Shown piece after piece: positions 46,687 to 57,136 of a stretch of DNA of 64,000 bases. Where the stretch lies: positions 1-64,000 of the forward strand of contig NZ_JRPL02000006.1 of the NCBI RefSeq assembly GCF_000765905.2, written 5' to 3'. The stretch comes from Helicobacter trogontum. GTDB taxonomy: Bacteria > Campylobacterota > Campylobacteria > Campylobacterales > Helicobacteraceae. How positions within the stretch are numbered: position 1 is the first letter of the stretch; every line of letters starts with the position of its first letter. The notes beneath the pieces were generated by a model, which saw only the letters and a program-made list of their open reading frames with translations, ran no database searches and was not told where the DNA came from. Position numbers and translations under genes: made by a program.

Positions 46687-48345
46687 ATGGCAAAGATTCA
46701 CACAAATATACAAAAACCTTTTAATTATAGGTTGTTGGTCTTTATTGTTGCGTGTTGTTTTGGAATCTTGTTTAGTATTCCTTCATTTTTCCAGAATTCT
46801 GATAAATATCCTTTCTTTGATGGTTATAAAAAAATTACACTTGGACTTGATTTGCAGGGTGGATTAAGTCTTTTGCTTGATGTCGATGTTAATGAGGCAG
46901 TTAGCAATAAATACGGAAGTATGCTTAGTGATTTAAAACATGAAACAGATAAGAAAAATATGTTTATCAACAAACTAAGAATGCAAGATGATTCTATAAG
47001 CTTTGTATTGCTTGACTTAAGTAGGCTAAAGGATATGGAAGCCATCTTTGGCAAGATGGAAGGCGTAGTATGGAGTCAAAATGGGAATACGTTTAATGTA
47101 AAACTTGATGAAGAGGCTATAAAAAAAGTGCAGAGAAACGCCCTTGATCAAACAATCTTTACCATTCGTAATCGACTTAGTGGTTTTGGTTTGACAGAGC
47201 CAAATGTTTTACGCGAGGGGATCAATCAAGTCCGCGTAGAAATGCCTGGTGCACAAAGTGAAGAGGAGCAGCAAAGACTTATCAAATTGATTTCACAGAA
47301 TGCACAGCTTGAGTTTATGGCAGTAGATGAAGATCTTGCAAGACGCATGATGAATGGTGAGACAATCACAGATGAAGAGGCAATGCAATATGGCTCTGTG
47401 CTATTGCCATATGCTGAAAACGACATAATAAAATTACCTCTAAAAGCTATCCCTATTCTTGATGGAAGTTCTGTTGTAAAAGCTGATTCTACGTTTGATG
47501 AGAACAAAAAAGATGCAGTGAACTTTAAGTTAGATTCTAAAGGTGCTGAAATATTTGGTGATTTTACGGGGCGAAATATCGAGAAAAGACTAGCAATTGT
47601 TCTTGATAAACGCATTATTTCTGCACCTAGCATTAGTAAAAGGATTGGTGGGGGTAGTGGTATTATTACTGGTAACTTTGATAAAAAATCAGCAAGTGAT
47701 CTGGCTATCGCACTTCGTTCTGGTGCTCTTCTTGCCCCTGTTTCTGTGGTAGAAAAACGAGTTGTAGGTCCTAGTCTTGGTGCAGATTCTATACAAGCTT
47801 CTGTTATTGCCCTTGTTAGTGGTTTTATCCTGGTTGTGGGCTTTATGATTGCGTATTATGCTATGGCTGGTGTCTTTGCATCTCTTGCACTTATTATCAA
47901 CCTTTTCCTGATCATTGCGATTATGGCACTTTTTGATGCCACGCTGACGCTACCTGGTATGGCTGGTATTGTGCTTACTGTAGGTATGGCTGTAGATGCG
48001 AATATTATCATTAACGAACGCATTAGAGAAGGGCTTAAATCCGGTATGGGTATAACAAAATCACTGCGTGTTGGTTATGAAAATGCTTCTCGTGCAATCT
48101 TTGATGCAAATATTACATCGCTCATTGCTTCCGTTTTACTTTATATTTATGGTACAGGTGTGATAAAAGGCTTTGCAATTACCACTGGTATTGGTATATT
48201 AGCCTCCATTATTACAGCTATAGTTGGTACACATGGGATTTATTTGTGGCTTGGTAACTACATAGAGCGCAGTAAAAACACAGCTTTTTGGTTTGGTATC
48301 AAACTGGATTCAAAAATACAGATAACAACACAACAAAAGCGTTAG
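46687..48345 (+). CDS. secD: protein translocase subunit SecD
   Basis: A 552-aa RND-type membrane protein that uses the proton gradient to help pull proteins through SecYEG. It has one N-terminal helix, the D1 motif TLGLDLQGGLSLLLDVD, the P1 head domain, and five C-terminal helices with ALRSGALLAPVSVVEKRVVGPSLG and GMAVDANIIINERI. Length is normal for Helicobacter. It is followed 13 bases later by secF. Confidence 0.97.
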   Translation: MAKIHTNIQKPFNYRLLVFIVACCFGILFSIPSFFQNSDKYPFFDGYKKITLGLDLQGGLSLLLDVDVNEAVSNKYGSMLSDLKHETDKKNMFINKLRMQDDSISFVLLDLSRLKDMEAIFGKMEGVVWSQNGNTFNVKLDEEAIKKVQRNALDQTIFTIRNRLSGFGLTEPNVLREGINQVRVEMPGAQSEEEQQRLIKLISQNAQLEFMAVDEDLARRMMNGETITDEEAMQYGSVLLPYAENDIIKLPLKAIPILDGSSVVKADSTFDENKKDAVNFKLDSKGAEIFGDFTGRNIEKRLAIVLDKRIISAPSISKRIGGGSGIITGNFDKKSASDLAIALRSGALLAPVSVVEKRVVGPSLGADSIQASVIALVSGFILVVGFMIAYYAMAGVFASLALIINLFLIIAIMALFDATLTLPGMAGIVLTVGMAVDANIIINERIREGLKSGMGITKSLRVGYENASRAIFDANITSLIASVLLYIYGTGVIKGFAITTGIGILASIITAIVGTHGIYLWLGNYIERSKNTAFWFGIKLDSKIQITTQQKR

Positions 48346-48358
48346 TAAGGAAATAGGC

Positions 48359-49333
48359 ATGGAGATCTTTAAACAGCAGAAAATTTTTGATTTTGTGCAT
48401 TGGAGCAAGTATGGTTTAATAGCATCTATTTTGCTCACGCTTACTTCATTTTATTTGTTTTTTGGTGTGGGTTTTAATCTTGGGATTGATTTTGCAGGTG
48501 GTAGCACAGCTCAGATTCAATATACACAGCAAAATGCACCTATGGCAGAAATACGCAAACTTTTAGCAAGTGATGAGCGTTTTAAGAACTCACAGGTGAG
48601 CCGATTTGGTGCTGATAATGAGATTGTAATTAAGATTCCATTTAATGAGAATCTGAAAGTAAGCGAAATTGATACTATACTGCATACCCTACTGCAACCA
48701 AGTGGTGATTTTGCAATCAGAAAACTTGACACAGTTGGTCCGCGAGTTGGAGATGAGCTGCGTAAAAGCGCTATATTATCACTTGTTTTAGCAACTATTG
48801 CGATGATGGCGTATGTAAGTTTTCGTTATGAATGGCGTTTTGCCCTTGCTTCTATTATAGCATTGGTGCATGATATTGTTATTACTGCAGCGAGTGTTAT
48901 TATTTTTAAAATCGACTTGAATCTTGAAGTCATTGCAGCATTGCTCACTCTACTTGGCTACTCGATCAATGATACCATTATTATTTTTGATAGAATCCGA
49001 GAGAAGATGCTTGAGGGCAAAAAGATGAACGCACATGAGATAATTAATGAGGCGATATCAAGCACACTTACAAGGACAACACTCACCTCGTTAACTATGT
49101 TCTTTGTAGTCTTGACACTTTATATTTTTGGTGGGCAAATTATTGTAGGATTCTCTTTGCCTTTGCTTGTTGGTATTATATTTGGCACATATAGTTCAAT
49201 GTTTGTGGCACCAAAACTTGCAATTTTACTTAATTTTTCTGTTGAAGCATATTATGCAAAAGAGGTGCAGAAAGCCAAAAAACAAGAAGAAAAGAAACGT
49301 ATGCGACAGCTTTATGAGGGTGGTAGGGTATAA
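48359..49333 (+). CDS. secF: protein translocase subunit SecF
   Basis: A 324-aa partner of SecD with six helices. The motifs FNLGIDFAGGSTAQIQY, RKLDTVGPRVGDELR and LLGYSINDTIIIFDRIRE are the SecF signatures. The tail is charged (KAKKQEEKKRMRQ). It follows secD by 13 bases in the yajC-secD-secF operon, and a secreted protein gene begins 47 bases later. Confidence 0.97.
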   Translation: MEIFKQQKIFDFVHWSKYGLIASILLTLTSFYLFFGVGFNLGIDFAGGSTAQIQYTQQNAPMAEIRKLLASDERFKNSQVSRFGADNEIVIKIPFNENLKVSEIDTILHTLLQPSGDFAIRKLDTVGPRVGDELRKSAILSLVLATIAMMAYVSFRYEWRFALASIIALVHDIVITAASVIIFKIDLNLEVIAALLTLLGYSINDTIIIFDRIREKMLEGKKMNAHEIINEAISSTLTRTTLTSLTMFFVVLTLYIFGGQIIVGFSLPLLVGIIFGTYSSMFVAPKLAILLNFSVEAYYAKEVQKAKKQEEKKRMRQLYEGGRV

Positions 49334-49380
49334 CTACGATAGGGTTGGACTACAATTTAATAGTTTTATAAGGTTTATAC

Positions 49381-50172
49381 ATGAAAAGATGTGTTATGGC
49401 TTTGTTTGTATTTATGGCAAATACTATGTTGTTTGGGAATCTTGTATATGGTGATCAAGGCATAGAAGATAAAATAGATATAAAAGATTCTATAAAACTT
49501 ATGACACAGCCTGAAATAAGTAAGATATTAGAAATAAATAAGCAAGATAATACTATGCTTGTAACATTCGCAAATATTAATCTTAAGGTTGGTGAGAGTG
49601 GTATTGTCATGCGTGATTTGTCATCTTACCAAGCGATTGTGGCAAGTGTGGTTGTGGTAAGGTTGGAAGGCACAAAGGCTGTGGCTAAGGTACTTCCTTT
49701 TACACAATTAGCCCAGCCATACTTACCAACACCAAATATGACACCAGAAGTGGGTGATATAGTGATCTTTAGAAGTTTTAACAACAAAGCTTTTCTTATT
49801 GCTCCTAATGAAACAACTTATAAAGCCATTGTTGAACAATATGATTTTATAGAGTTTGTAAATTCAGATTTATTAATGGGTTTTTTAAACTCACAAGGTA
49901 AGCATGATCCAACACCAAAAATACTGCCAAAAGCATGTAATGAATATGGTGTTGGGCTTGTATTTATTGTAGGTAGCCAAGATATTGGGGTTTTTAATTG
50001 CCAAAATGTTGCTAGAATCGCAAAATATAAAAATACATTGACAGATACAACAACAAAATCTCCATTTTATACACGCACAAGTTTTGAGGGCGGTGGTTCA
50101 TTAACCTACTCACTTTCATCAAAGAAAAGTAAAAATTATTTTTTATACTATGATGAGTTTTTAAAAGATTAA
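49381..50172 (+). CDS. secreted protein resembling the PgbA N-terminal domain (PGBA_N)
   Basis: A 263-aa protein with a signal peptide (ALFVFMANTMLFGNLVYG, cleaved near residue 24). The body reads ISKILEINKQDNTMLVTFAN, LKVGESGIVMRDL, IVASVVVVRLEG and LPTPNMTPEVGDIVIFRSFN with LLIAPNE-like LIAPNETTYK. This pattern recalls the N-terminal domain of H. pylori plasminogen-binding protein PgbA, but the long repetitive C-terminus of PgbA is absent, so plasminogen binding should not be assumed. It lies 47 bases after secF, as a comparable gene does in H. pylori. Confidence 0.6.
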   Translation: MKRCVMALFVFMANTMLFGNLVYGDQGIEDKIDIKDSIKLMTQPEISKILEINKQDNTMLVTFANINLKVGESGIVMRDLSSYQAIVASVVVVRLEGTKAVAKVLPFTQLAQPYLPTPNMTPEVGDIVIFRSFNNKAFLIAPNETTYKAIVEQYDFIEFVNSDLLMGFLNSQGKHDPTPKILPKACNEYGVGLVFIVGSQDIGVFNCQNVARIAKYKNTLTDTTTKSPFYTRTSFEGGGSLTYSLSSKKSKNYFLYYDEFLKD

Positions 50173-50724
50173 AGTCTTTTATTTATTGTTTCTTTGTAGT
50201 GCATCTTGGTTATTAGGCATTTAGATAAGTCCTACCACTTCCTTATAATTCAAGATTATTATGAGGTGAGATTCTTGCGTTGTGAAATCTAAAGTTTTAC
50301 TTTTACTTACTAAATTTTTAGTTCTAAATTTGCTTTTCTTTCCGACTCCCACTCATTAATATCGTATGTTATGTATACGACAAATTTTCTTTCTTGTTAT
50401 GTGTTATCTAACAATTATCGCAGTAATGTATATAGTTTTTGTCGTATTTTTACTATTTTTCTAGTTTAGTATTCTTAAGAATTATGCTTTTTTAATTTCA
50501 TGTTATAAAAACTTAATTGGAAGCATTGTGTGCATATTTTGATAGTTTTTATGTGAAACACTGCCTTGCAGATTATATACTAATATGTTTTGTTTTCAGT
50601 TTTAATTCATTATGGGCTTTATGTGTCAAGTTATGTTTTTATGAATTATTTGCATAAACATGTATTTTTTTTGTTAAGATACATGATTCATGATAAATTT
50701 TTCAATCATAAATAAAGGGATAGA
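50173..50724. other. 552-base intergenic region
   Basis: No ORF of note. A stem TCGTAT (50362-50367) / ATACGA (50375-50380) may be a weak terminator. The promoter for dgkA and the lipid-transport genes probably lies near the right end. Confidence 0.4.
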
Positions 50725-51096
50725 GTGAAAAGTGGTAAAAAAGGGATGAAACGCATTATAGGGGCATTCTTTTTCTCATTAGCAGGGCTGAAAGTCTGTA
50801 TTAGCGAAGAGACTTCTGTTAGACAAATCCTTGCTGTGTTTGTGCTGTTCTTTATTATCGCATGTTTTTTGGGGCGTAACTTTTTTGAGATTGCTTTTTT
50901 GGTTTTACCTTTATTTCTTATGGTGTTTGCAGAATTGGTAAATACAGCTATTGAAAAAATTATTGATTTAGTTTAACCCACCTTTCATCCACTTGCACGA
51001 GATGCAAAGGATATTGGTAGCAGTTTGCAGTTTGTTTGTATGTTGTTTGCTGCTTTTATTTGGGGTGGCTATTTGCTTGTTCGTTTTATATTATAG
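50725..51096 (+). pseudogene. dgkA: diacylglycerol kinase with an in-frame stop
   Basis: The frame spans 124 codons, the normal DgkA length, but codon 84 is TAA (50974-50976). Before it: RIIGAFFFSLAGLKVC, three helices and the active-site region FAELVNTAIEKIIDLV. After it, without frameshift: PTFHPLARDAKDIGSSLQFV and the last membrane helix, with the catalytic Lys-Asp of AKDIGS. A single base change, for example from AAA or CAA, explains the break. The 83-aa product lacks the last helix and part of the active site. It starts at GTG behind AAAGGG. The enzyme recycles diacylglycerol to phosphatidic acid. Confidence 0.88.
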
Positions 51097-51114
51097 AATC
51101 TTTAAGGATAGGCT

Positions 51115-52329
51115 TTGTTTGTTTCAGATAGTGAGATTCAGGAAATATGTGCTCGTTGTAACACTATAAAACCACCTTCAAATGCTATTATAATAGAGGG
51201 ACATTGGGATAGTTTTGTTCAGCAAGCCTATATTACCGCCTTGCGTGCTCAAGTGCAGAAATATACTGGAGAGATTCATATTGTTTTTCAGAATGCAAAA
51301 GTTGGTATTATTTTTATGCTACTTTTACGCAACACTTTAGAATCTAGTCAGATAGAGGATGTGTATATTTATGTTGATAGTATGCAGACTGTGCGTCTTG
51401 CTTCATTCCTCTCATCAGAGCGTTACGCATTATATCTTAATGGTGAGATCTATGTTGCATTAGATAACAATGATAATGCAACAATAAAGAGCGTCCTAAA
51501 TACGCCCTATAAGAACAATAAGTTAAATATTTTTTCTAGTTTTTTTAATCTTATAGGAAAGTGGTGTGTTAATTTTTATCAAACCACTATATCGTTTTTT
51601 AATTTTATGGGCATGTTATTGCATTTCTTTGTGTTGAGTTGCTTAAAACCCTCGAATTTCCGCATAAGATCTCTTATTTACCATATTTACGAACAAGGAT
51701 TTAAGGCATTGCCTGTTGGACTTATGACATCTCTTATTATTGGTTATGCAATTACATTGCAAGGAGCATACCAACTAAATTCTATGGGTGTACCGATCAT
51801 GAGTGTTGATACTACTGCAAAACTTGCTCTAAGAGAGATGGGACCATTTATCCTTGCTTTAGTTATTGCAGGTAGAAGTGCCTCAAGTTTTACTGCGCAG
51901 CTTGGATCTATGCGATTGACAGAGGAATTATCTGCAATGAAAGCTATGAATTTAAACATATTTTATTTTCTTATTATTCCTAGAGTCTTAGCACTTATTA
52001 TTGTTATGCCATTAATGGTGTTTGCTGCAGATGCAGTCGCACTTTTTGGCGGTATGGTTGCGATTAAAACAAGCATTAATATTGGTTTTGAAACCTATCT
52101 GGAAAGATTTTATGAAACAGTTTCAATTACACATTTTTGGATAGGGGTGGTAAAAGCTCCTGTATTTGGTGCAATTATTGGTATTGTTGGGTGTTTTCGT
52201 GGTTTGGAGTGCAAGGGCGATACGCAATCAATTGGTAAAATGACAACTATGAGTGTTGTTAATGCAATATTTTGGATTATCATGGCAAATGCAATTTTTT
52301 CCTTTATTTTTACAAGGTATAATCTATGA
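51115..52329 (+). CDS. mlaE: MlaE-type lipid ABC transporter permease with N-terminal soluble domain
   Basis: A 404-aa inner-membrane permease. The MlaE core is residues about 190-404 (GLMTSLIIGYAITLQGAYQL, REMGPFILALVIAGRSASSF, LGSMRLTEELSAMKAM). The first 150 residues are soluble and end in a STAS-like pattern; a fused MlaB-like domain is likely, as no separate mlaB is present. It starts at TTG behind AAGGATAGGC. Its stop overlaps the start of the ATPase gene (ATGA). The system moves phospholipids between inner and outer membrane. Confidence 0.87.
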   Translation: MFVSDSEIQEICARCNTIKPPSNAIIIEGHWDSFVQQAYITALRAQVQKYTGEIHIVFQNAKVGIIFMLLLRNTLESSQIEDVYIYVDSMQTVRLASFLSSERYALYLNGEIYVALDNNDNATIKSVLNTPYKNNKLNIFSSFFNLIGKWCVNFYQTTISFFNFMGMLLHFFVLSCLKPSNFRIRSLIYHIYEQGFKALPVGLMTSLIIGYAITLQGAYQLNSMGVPIMSVDTTAKLALREMGPFILALVIAGRSASSFTAQLGSMRLTEELSAMKAMNLNIFYFLIIPRVLALIIVMPLMVFAADAVALFGGMVAIKTSINIGFETYLERFYETVSITHFWIGVVKAPVFGAIIGIVGCFRGLECKGDTQSIGKMTTMSVVNAIFWIIMANAIFSFIFTRYNL

Positions 52330-53093
52330 GCAATATTGTTGAAGTCAATAATCTTACTACACATTATGGACATACGCTTATACATGATTCTATAAGTTTT
52401 TCTGTGAAAAGAGGGGAGATTTTCTCCATACTTGGTGGAAGTGGGAGCGGTAAAACCACACTTTTACATACACTTATATTCTTACACAAACCAACATCTG
52501 GAAATATTAAGATACTTGACACTGATATTTGGAAGTTAAAAGATTCCAAAAAACATACTATTATGCAAAAAATGGGCGTTGTATTTCAGTTTGGTGCACT
52601 TTTTAGCTCATTAAGTGTGCTTGAAAACGTAACAAGCTTACTTGAAGAATACTCATATTTTCCATCACACCTTTACCCAGAGATTGCAAAATTTTGGCTA
52701 CATAATGTGGGACTTGATTTAAGCGTATGCAATAAGTATGTTAATGAATTAAGCGGTGGTATGAAAAAGAGAGTAGCTCTTGCAAGAGCATTGTGCACAG
52801 AGCCAGAGATTCTATTCTTAGATGAGCCAACAAGTGGGCTAGATCCCGCTAGTGCATGTAAATTTGATGATTTGATTGCATCTTTGAAAGAGAAATTTGG
52901 CGTAACAATAGTTATGATTACGCATGATTTAGATAGTATAAAAGATGTTACAGATAGATTTATTTTGCTTGGTAATAAAAAGATTGAATTTAGTGGAACG
53001 CTAGATGAGTTTGCAAAAGAAGCAAATAATGGATTGCATCAAGGCAGCCTTTTCCATTCAACTCGTGGTGAAAAATATTGGAAATATAAATAA
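52326..53093 (+). CDS. mlaF: MlaF-type ABC transporter ATPase
   Basis: A 255-aa cytoplasmic ATPase. Walker A is GGSGSGKTTL near residue 37, the Q-loop is VFQFGALFSSL, the signature is ELSGGMKKRVALARAL and Walker B is ILFLDEPTSGLDP, followed by the switch His in MITHDLDS. The FQFGALFSSLSVLENV stretch is typical of MlaF. The four-base overlap with mlaE and nine-base gap to mlaD show operon structure. Confidence 0.94.
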   Translation: MSNIVEVNNLTTHYGHTLIHDSISFSVKRGEIFSILGGSGSGKTTLLHTLIFLHKPTSGNIKILDTDIWKLKDSKKHTIMQKMGVVFQFGALFSSLSVLENVTSLLEEYSYFPSHLYPEIAKFWLHNVGLDLSVCNKYVNELSGGMKKRVALARALCTEPEILFLDEPTSGLDPASACKFDDLIASLKEKFGVTIVMITHDLDSIKDVTDRFILLGNKKIEFSGTLDEFAKEANNGLHQGSLFHSTRGEKYWKYK

Positions 53094-53102
53094 GGATGAT
53101 GT

Positions 53103-53870
53103 ATGGAGAGAAATATTAATTATACACTTATTGGCATGATTTTTTGTATTTTAACAGTTGCAATGATTGCATTTATTTTTTGGATTGGTCGTTTTGGGAT
53201 TGATGATAGAAGAGTTAAAGTTTATCATGTTTATACTCAAGATGAAGTTGGGGGTATTAGTGTAAATACACCTGTGAAATATAAGGGTATTAGTGTGGGC
53301 AGTGTAACTCATATGGGGTTTAAAAAGGATGATGTGGGCATTGTGCAAATTGATGTTGCAATCAATAAGAAAATACCTGTAAGAGAGGGTTCAGAACTCA
53401 TTGTAGATTCTGATGGTTTTGTAGGTATGAATTATTTAAGATTAAGACAGAATGAAAAAGGCAGTGTGATTAAAGATGAAGATGAAGCAACACTTTTTCT
53501 AGCAAAAAATGCGATTGGCAAACTTCTTGAAAATGCGCAAGGTATGACAAGTGATATACAAGATATTGTAAGTAATGTAAAAAATATCACTGATAGCAAA
53601 AATATTGAGGATATACGCAATATGCTTATATCACTAGAGGGGACAAAGCAAAATATTGATAAAACCTTAAATAGTGCCGATAAGCTTTTGAAGGATTTAA
53701 ATAAAGCATTATTACGTGGTGATTTTAATGTGAGAGAGATTCTAACACCACTTATTGATAAAAGTGGATATAGCTTACAAACGCTTAATGCTTTCCTTGA
53801 AAAAGCAAGTCTTTTTATGGATAGGATGGAGCGAGAACCTTATGAAACATTGCTTGGAAAACGTAATTAA
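53103..53870 (+). CDS. mlaD: MlaD-type MCE-domain protein
   Basis: A 255-aa protein with an N-terminal membrane anchor (about residues 7-29) and one MCE domain: VYTQDEVGGISVNTPVKYKG, GSVTHMGFKKDDVGIVQIDV and EGSELIVDSDGFVGMNYLRL. A helical tail follows, as in other MlaD proteins, where it forms the periplasmic hexamer. It shuttles phospholipid across the periplasm with MlaE and MlaF. Confidence 0.9.
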   Translation: MERNINYTLIGMIFCILTVAMIAFIFWIGRFGIDDRRVKVYHVYTQDEVGGISVNTPVKYKGISVGSVTHMGFKKDDVGIVQIDVAINKKIPVREGSELIVDSDGFVGMNYLRLRQNEKGSVIKDEDEATLFLAKNAIGKLLENAQGMTSDIQDIVSNVKNITDSKNIEDIRNMLISLEGTKQNIDKTLNSADKLLKDLNKALLRGDFNVREILTPLIDKSGYSLQTLNAFLEKASLFMDRMEREPYETLLGKRN

Positions 53871-53880
53871 AGGAGTGTGT

Positions 53881-54459
53881 ATGCGGTTACAAAAAAAGTT
53901 TATATATGGAATTTGTGCTATTTTGATTATAATGTGTTTGCAAGGCTGTTTCAATGTCAATCTCAAATCAGTCTTGCCAAATCAGACTTTTTATAGTCTT
54001 GACAATGTGGTGTTAGAAGATAAATGCAAAAAGAAGCAAAATGGTTTTGCTCTGCAAGTTAATGCACTCTCACCTTATGATAGTAAAGATATTTTACTCT
54101 ATAATGAGAATAATGAAATTAAAATAATACCAGATTATAAATGGATTGATTTACCAAAAAATATGGTGCGTAATGCCTTTATAAAAGTTGCTGCAAATCA
54201 CTGCTTACAGATAGATCAAAACCCATCATTAAGCCAACGATTAAATATTCTGCGTCTTAATATTAATGACTTGTATGTCAAGGGTGTGGATGATTATGAG
54301 GGGAAAGTATATCTTACCTATGAAATCCTAGGATATGATATGAAACGCATACAAGAGGGCAGCATAACAACTTCAGCAAAGGGTGAGAATCCTGCGATTA
54401 CCTTGCAACATGCCATGAATGAAGCATTACAAAGACTTGCTAGTGAGATAAAGAAGTGA
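53881..54459 (+). CDS. ABC-transport auxiliary lipoprotein (PqiC-like)
   Basis: A 192-aa lipoprotein. The signal peptide ends in a lipobox LQGC with the lipid-bearing Cys23. The body (TFYSLDNVVL, KWIDLPKNMVRNAFIKVAAN, VKGVDDYEGKVYLTYEILGY, then MNEALQRLASEI) resembles the ABC_trans_aux/PqiC family. It would act in the periplasm with the MlaEFD complex, perhaps in place of MlaC/MlaA. ATG 53881 is chosen because AAAGGAG stands seven bases upstream and mlaD ends ten bases before; a longer reading overlapping mlaD is not credible. Confidence 0.75.
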   Translation: MRLQKKFIYGICAILIIMCLQGCFNVNLKSVLPNQTFYSLDNVVLEDKCKKKQNGFALQVNALSPYDSKDILLYNENNEIKIIPDYKWIDLPKNMVRNAFIKVAANHCLQIDQNPSLSQRLNILRLNINDLYVKGVDDYEGKVYLTYEILGYDMKRIQEGSITTSAKGENPAITLQHAMNEALQRLASEIKK

Positions 54460-54530
54460 TCTTTATATTTAAGGATCTATATGCTATATATGCCACAATA
54501 TTTAGGCATTCTTTGTGATGATAAGGTGTA

Positions 54531-54552
54531 AACCCCTTGTTAATAAGGGGTT
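54531..54552 (+). terminator. G/C stem-loop after the lipid-transport operon
   Basis: AACCCCTT at 54531-54538 pairs perfectly with AAGGGGTT at 54545-54552 around a six-base loop, about 70 bases past the lipoprotein stop and 130 before leuS. It is the best stem in this area but is followed by only a short A/T stretch. Confidence 0.5.
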
Positions 54553-54679
54553 GCAATAATGTTATATAAACATATAAATATGCGTATATTTCTTGCTATA
54601 AAGTTTACATTTTGCAAGGAGTATTTAATAAATCACAATAAAATTGCAATTATTTTTTAAGTATTTATAAGGATATGTA

Positions 54680-57136
54680 ATGAAACATGAAAACTATAAT
54701 CCAGCTGCAGTAGAATCTAAATGGCAACAAATATGGCAAGATAGTGGCGTATTTGAGCCAAGCAACGATTTCTCGAAACCAAAAAAGTATATCCTCTCGA
54801 TGTTTCCATATCCAAGTGGGGCAATCCATATGGGACATGTGCGCAATTATTGTATAGGCGATGCTATGGCAAGATATTATCGCATGTATGGTTATAATGT
54901 ATTACATCCTATTGGTTTTGATGCGTTTGGTATGCCAGCTGAAAACGCTGCTATCAAGCATAAAGTCCATCCAAAGAATTGGACTTACAGCAACATGGAG
55001 GTTATGTTAAAAGAATTACAGACAATGGGGTTAAGCTTTTCAAAAGAACGAGTGTTAGAAACTTGCGATCCATTATACAGCAAATATGAGCAGGAGTTTT
55101 TTATAAAAGCGTGGCAAAAGGGATTAGTCTATCGTAAAAAAGCATTTCTTAATTGGTGTCCAAACGACTTGACTGTGTTGGCTAATGAACAAGTAATAGA
55201 TGGTAAGTGTTGGCGTTGTGATACTCCTGTAGTACAAAAAGAAATGTATCAATATTATCTTAAAATAACAGATTATGCAGAAGAATTACTTAAAGATTTA
55301 GAAACTTTGGAAGGTAAATGGCCACCACAGGTTTTAAGTATGCAAAGAAATTGGATAGGAAAATCCAGTGGTTTATCTTTTTCATTTGAGTTATGTGAAG
55401 ATTCCAAAGTCTTGCTAGATTCCAAAATCACCACGCTTGATGTTTATACGACTCGTGCTGATACGATTTATGGTGTGAGTTATTGTGTCATTGCACCAGA
55501 GCATGGTATAGTGGATTTGCTTATTAAAAAAAATATACTTACACAAGATGATGTTAATACAATTCAAAGTATTCGCAATCAAGCTGAAAAAGAGCGTTCT
55601 AAAGCTGATAAAATAGGCATTGCCCTACCAATTTTTGTCTTGCATCCACTTACACAACAAAAAATCCCAGTATGGATTAGTAACTTTGTGCTTATGAGTT
55701 ATGGAAGTGGTGCGGTTATGAGTGTGCCAAGCCATGATGAAAGGGATTTTGAGTTTGCAAAAAAATATAACTTAGCTTTATTGCCTGTAATAGAATCAAA
55801 TGGCGAAAATGATGGGATAAATAAACCTAATACAGAAGATGGAATCCTATACAATAGTGATGTATTTTCAGGATTAAATAGCAAAGAAGCACGAGAAAAG
55901 ATTATTGCTCTGTTTGAAGAAAAGGGTATAGGCAAGAAAACTATAAATTACAAACTAAGAGACTGGGGCATATCACGCCAACGCTATTGGGGGACACCTA
56001 TACCCCTTATTCATTGCCCACAATGTGGCGTGGTAGAATCAAGCACCCTACCAGTTGAATTGCCAAATGATATTGAAATAACAGGTGAGGGAAATCCTCT
56101 TGAAAAACATGCGACTTGGAAATATACAAAATGTCCTAAATGTGGTGCAGATTCTGTGCGAGAAACTGATACTATGGACACTTTTGTGGAATCAAGCTGG
56201 TATTTCCTGCATTACACAACTCCAAAGCAATTGCGTAAAACACAGGCATTTTGTAAAGAATCATTACAATATTTTATGGAAGTTGATGAGTATATTGGTG
56301 GTATAGAGCATGCTATTTTGCATCTTTTATATGCTAGATTTTACACAAAAATGTTGCGTGATTTGGGTTATATTAGCTTCAGTGAACCCTTTTCGCACTT
56401 GCTTACACAAGGTATGGTTTTAAAAGATGGTGTTAAAATGTCAAAAAGTCTTGGTAATGTAGTAGAGCCAAGACACATTATAGATACTTATGGTGCTGAT
56501 ACTGCACGTTTGTTTATTCTTTTTGCAGCACCTTCTGCATCTGCACTCGATTGGAATGATAATAGTGTGGTTGGGTGTTATAAGTTTATTTGTCGTCTCA
56601 TTGATAGAAAAGTGCGTGTTGCAAAGGTAGATACACTGCCAAAAATAGATACACAAACGCTAAACAAAGATTCTAAAAATGCACGACTAAAGGTTTATGA
56701 AGCATTGCAAAAACAACAAAATATATTTAATAAAAAAATTGAGGGTTATCCCTTTAATGTTGTGATTGCTGCGTGTATGGAAGCGCACAATGCTTTGTGT
56801 GCACAAGATGATGATATGGTTTTTACAGAGGGTTATTTCATTTTATTGCATATTTTAGAGAACTTTATTCCACATATTGCAAGTGAGCTTAGCCAAGAGC
56901 TATTTAATTTGGCAAATTTTGCACCTATTAGAATCGATAATGACGCATTCAAACAAGATGAAATTACTTATGTAATCAGTGTCAATGGAAAGAAACGTGC
57001 CGAGGTTGTAATGCCCACAACTGCTACAAAAGAAGAAGTGATAAGTATGGCTAAGAGTGCAGCAGAAAAGTGGCTTGATGGAGCTATTAAGAAAGAGATT
57101 TTTGTGCCAAATAAACTAGTGAATTTTGTAATGTAA
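54680..57136 (+). CDS. leuS: leucyl-tRNA synthetase
   Basis: An 818-aa class I synthetase. HIGH is present as [14 protein letters not shown], the editing domain CP1 as [15 protein letters not shown], the zinc region as [10 protein letters not shown] and CPKCGA, and KMSKS as [14 protein letters not shown]. The C-terminal domain ends [10 protein letters not shown]. Length is normal for Helicobacter LeuS. AAGGAT precedes the ATG. It is probably transcribed from its own promoter in the preceding A/T-rich spacer. Confidence 0.97.
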   Translation: MKHENYNPAAVESKWQQIWQDSGVFEPSNDFSKPKKYILSMFPYPSGAIHMGHVRNYCIGDAMARYYRMYGYNVLHPIGFDAFGMPAENAAIKHKVHPKNWTYSNMEVMLKELQTMGLSFSKERVLETCDPLYSKYEQEFFIKAWQKGLVYRKKAFLNWCPNDLTVLANEQVIDGKCWRCDTPVVQKEMYQYYLKITDYAEELLKDLETLEGKWPPQVLSMQRNWIGKSSGLSFSFELCEDSKVLLDSKITTLDVYTTRADTIYGVSYCVIAPEHGIVDLLIKKNILTQDDVNTIQSIRNQAEKERSKADKIGIALPIFVLHPLTQQKIPVWISNFVLMSYGSGAVMSVPSHDERDFEFAKKYNLALLPVIESNGENDGINKPNTEDGILYNSDVFSGLNSKEAREKIIALFEEKGIGKKTINYKLRDWGISRQRYWGTPIPLIHCPQCGVVESSTLPVELPNDIEITGEGNPLEKHATWKYTKCPKCGADSVRETDTMDTFVESSWYFLHYTTPKQLRKTQAFCKESLQYFMEVDEYIGGIEHAILHLLYARFYTKMLRDLGYISFSEPFSHLLTQGMVLKDGVKMSKSLGNVVEPRHIIDTYGADTARLFILFAAPSASALDWNDNSVVGCYKFICRLIDRKVRVAKVDTLPKIDTQTLNKDSKNARLKVYEALQKQQNIFNKKIEGYPFNVVIAACMEAHNALCAQDDDMVFTEGYFILLHILENFIPHIASELSQELFNLANFAPIRIDNDAFKQDEITYVISVNGKKRAEVVMPTTATKEEVISMAKSAAEKWLDGAIKKEIFVPNKLVNFVM

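Noticed and set aside
53755-53880. Upstream extension of the PqiC-like lipoprotein
   Set aside because: It would overlap mlaD by more than 110 bases; the ATG at 53881 has a strong ribosome site and is followed directly by a lipoprotein signal.
54531-54552. Stem-loop before leuS as a T-box or leucine-sensing leader
   Set aside because: Only one simple stem is present, with no T-box sequence or leader peptide with Leu codons; T-boxes are not expected in this phylum.
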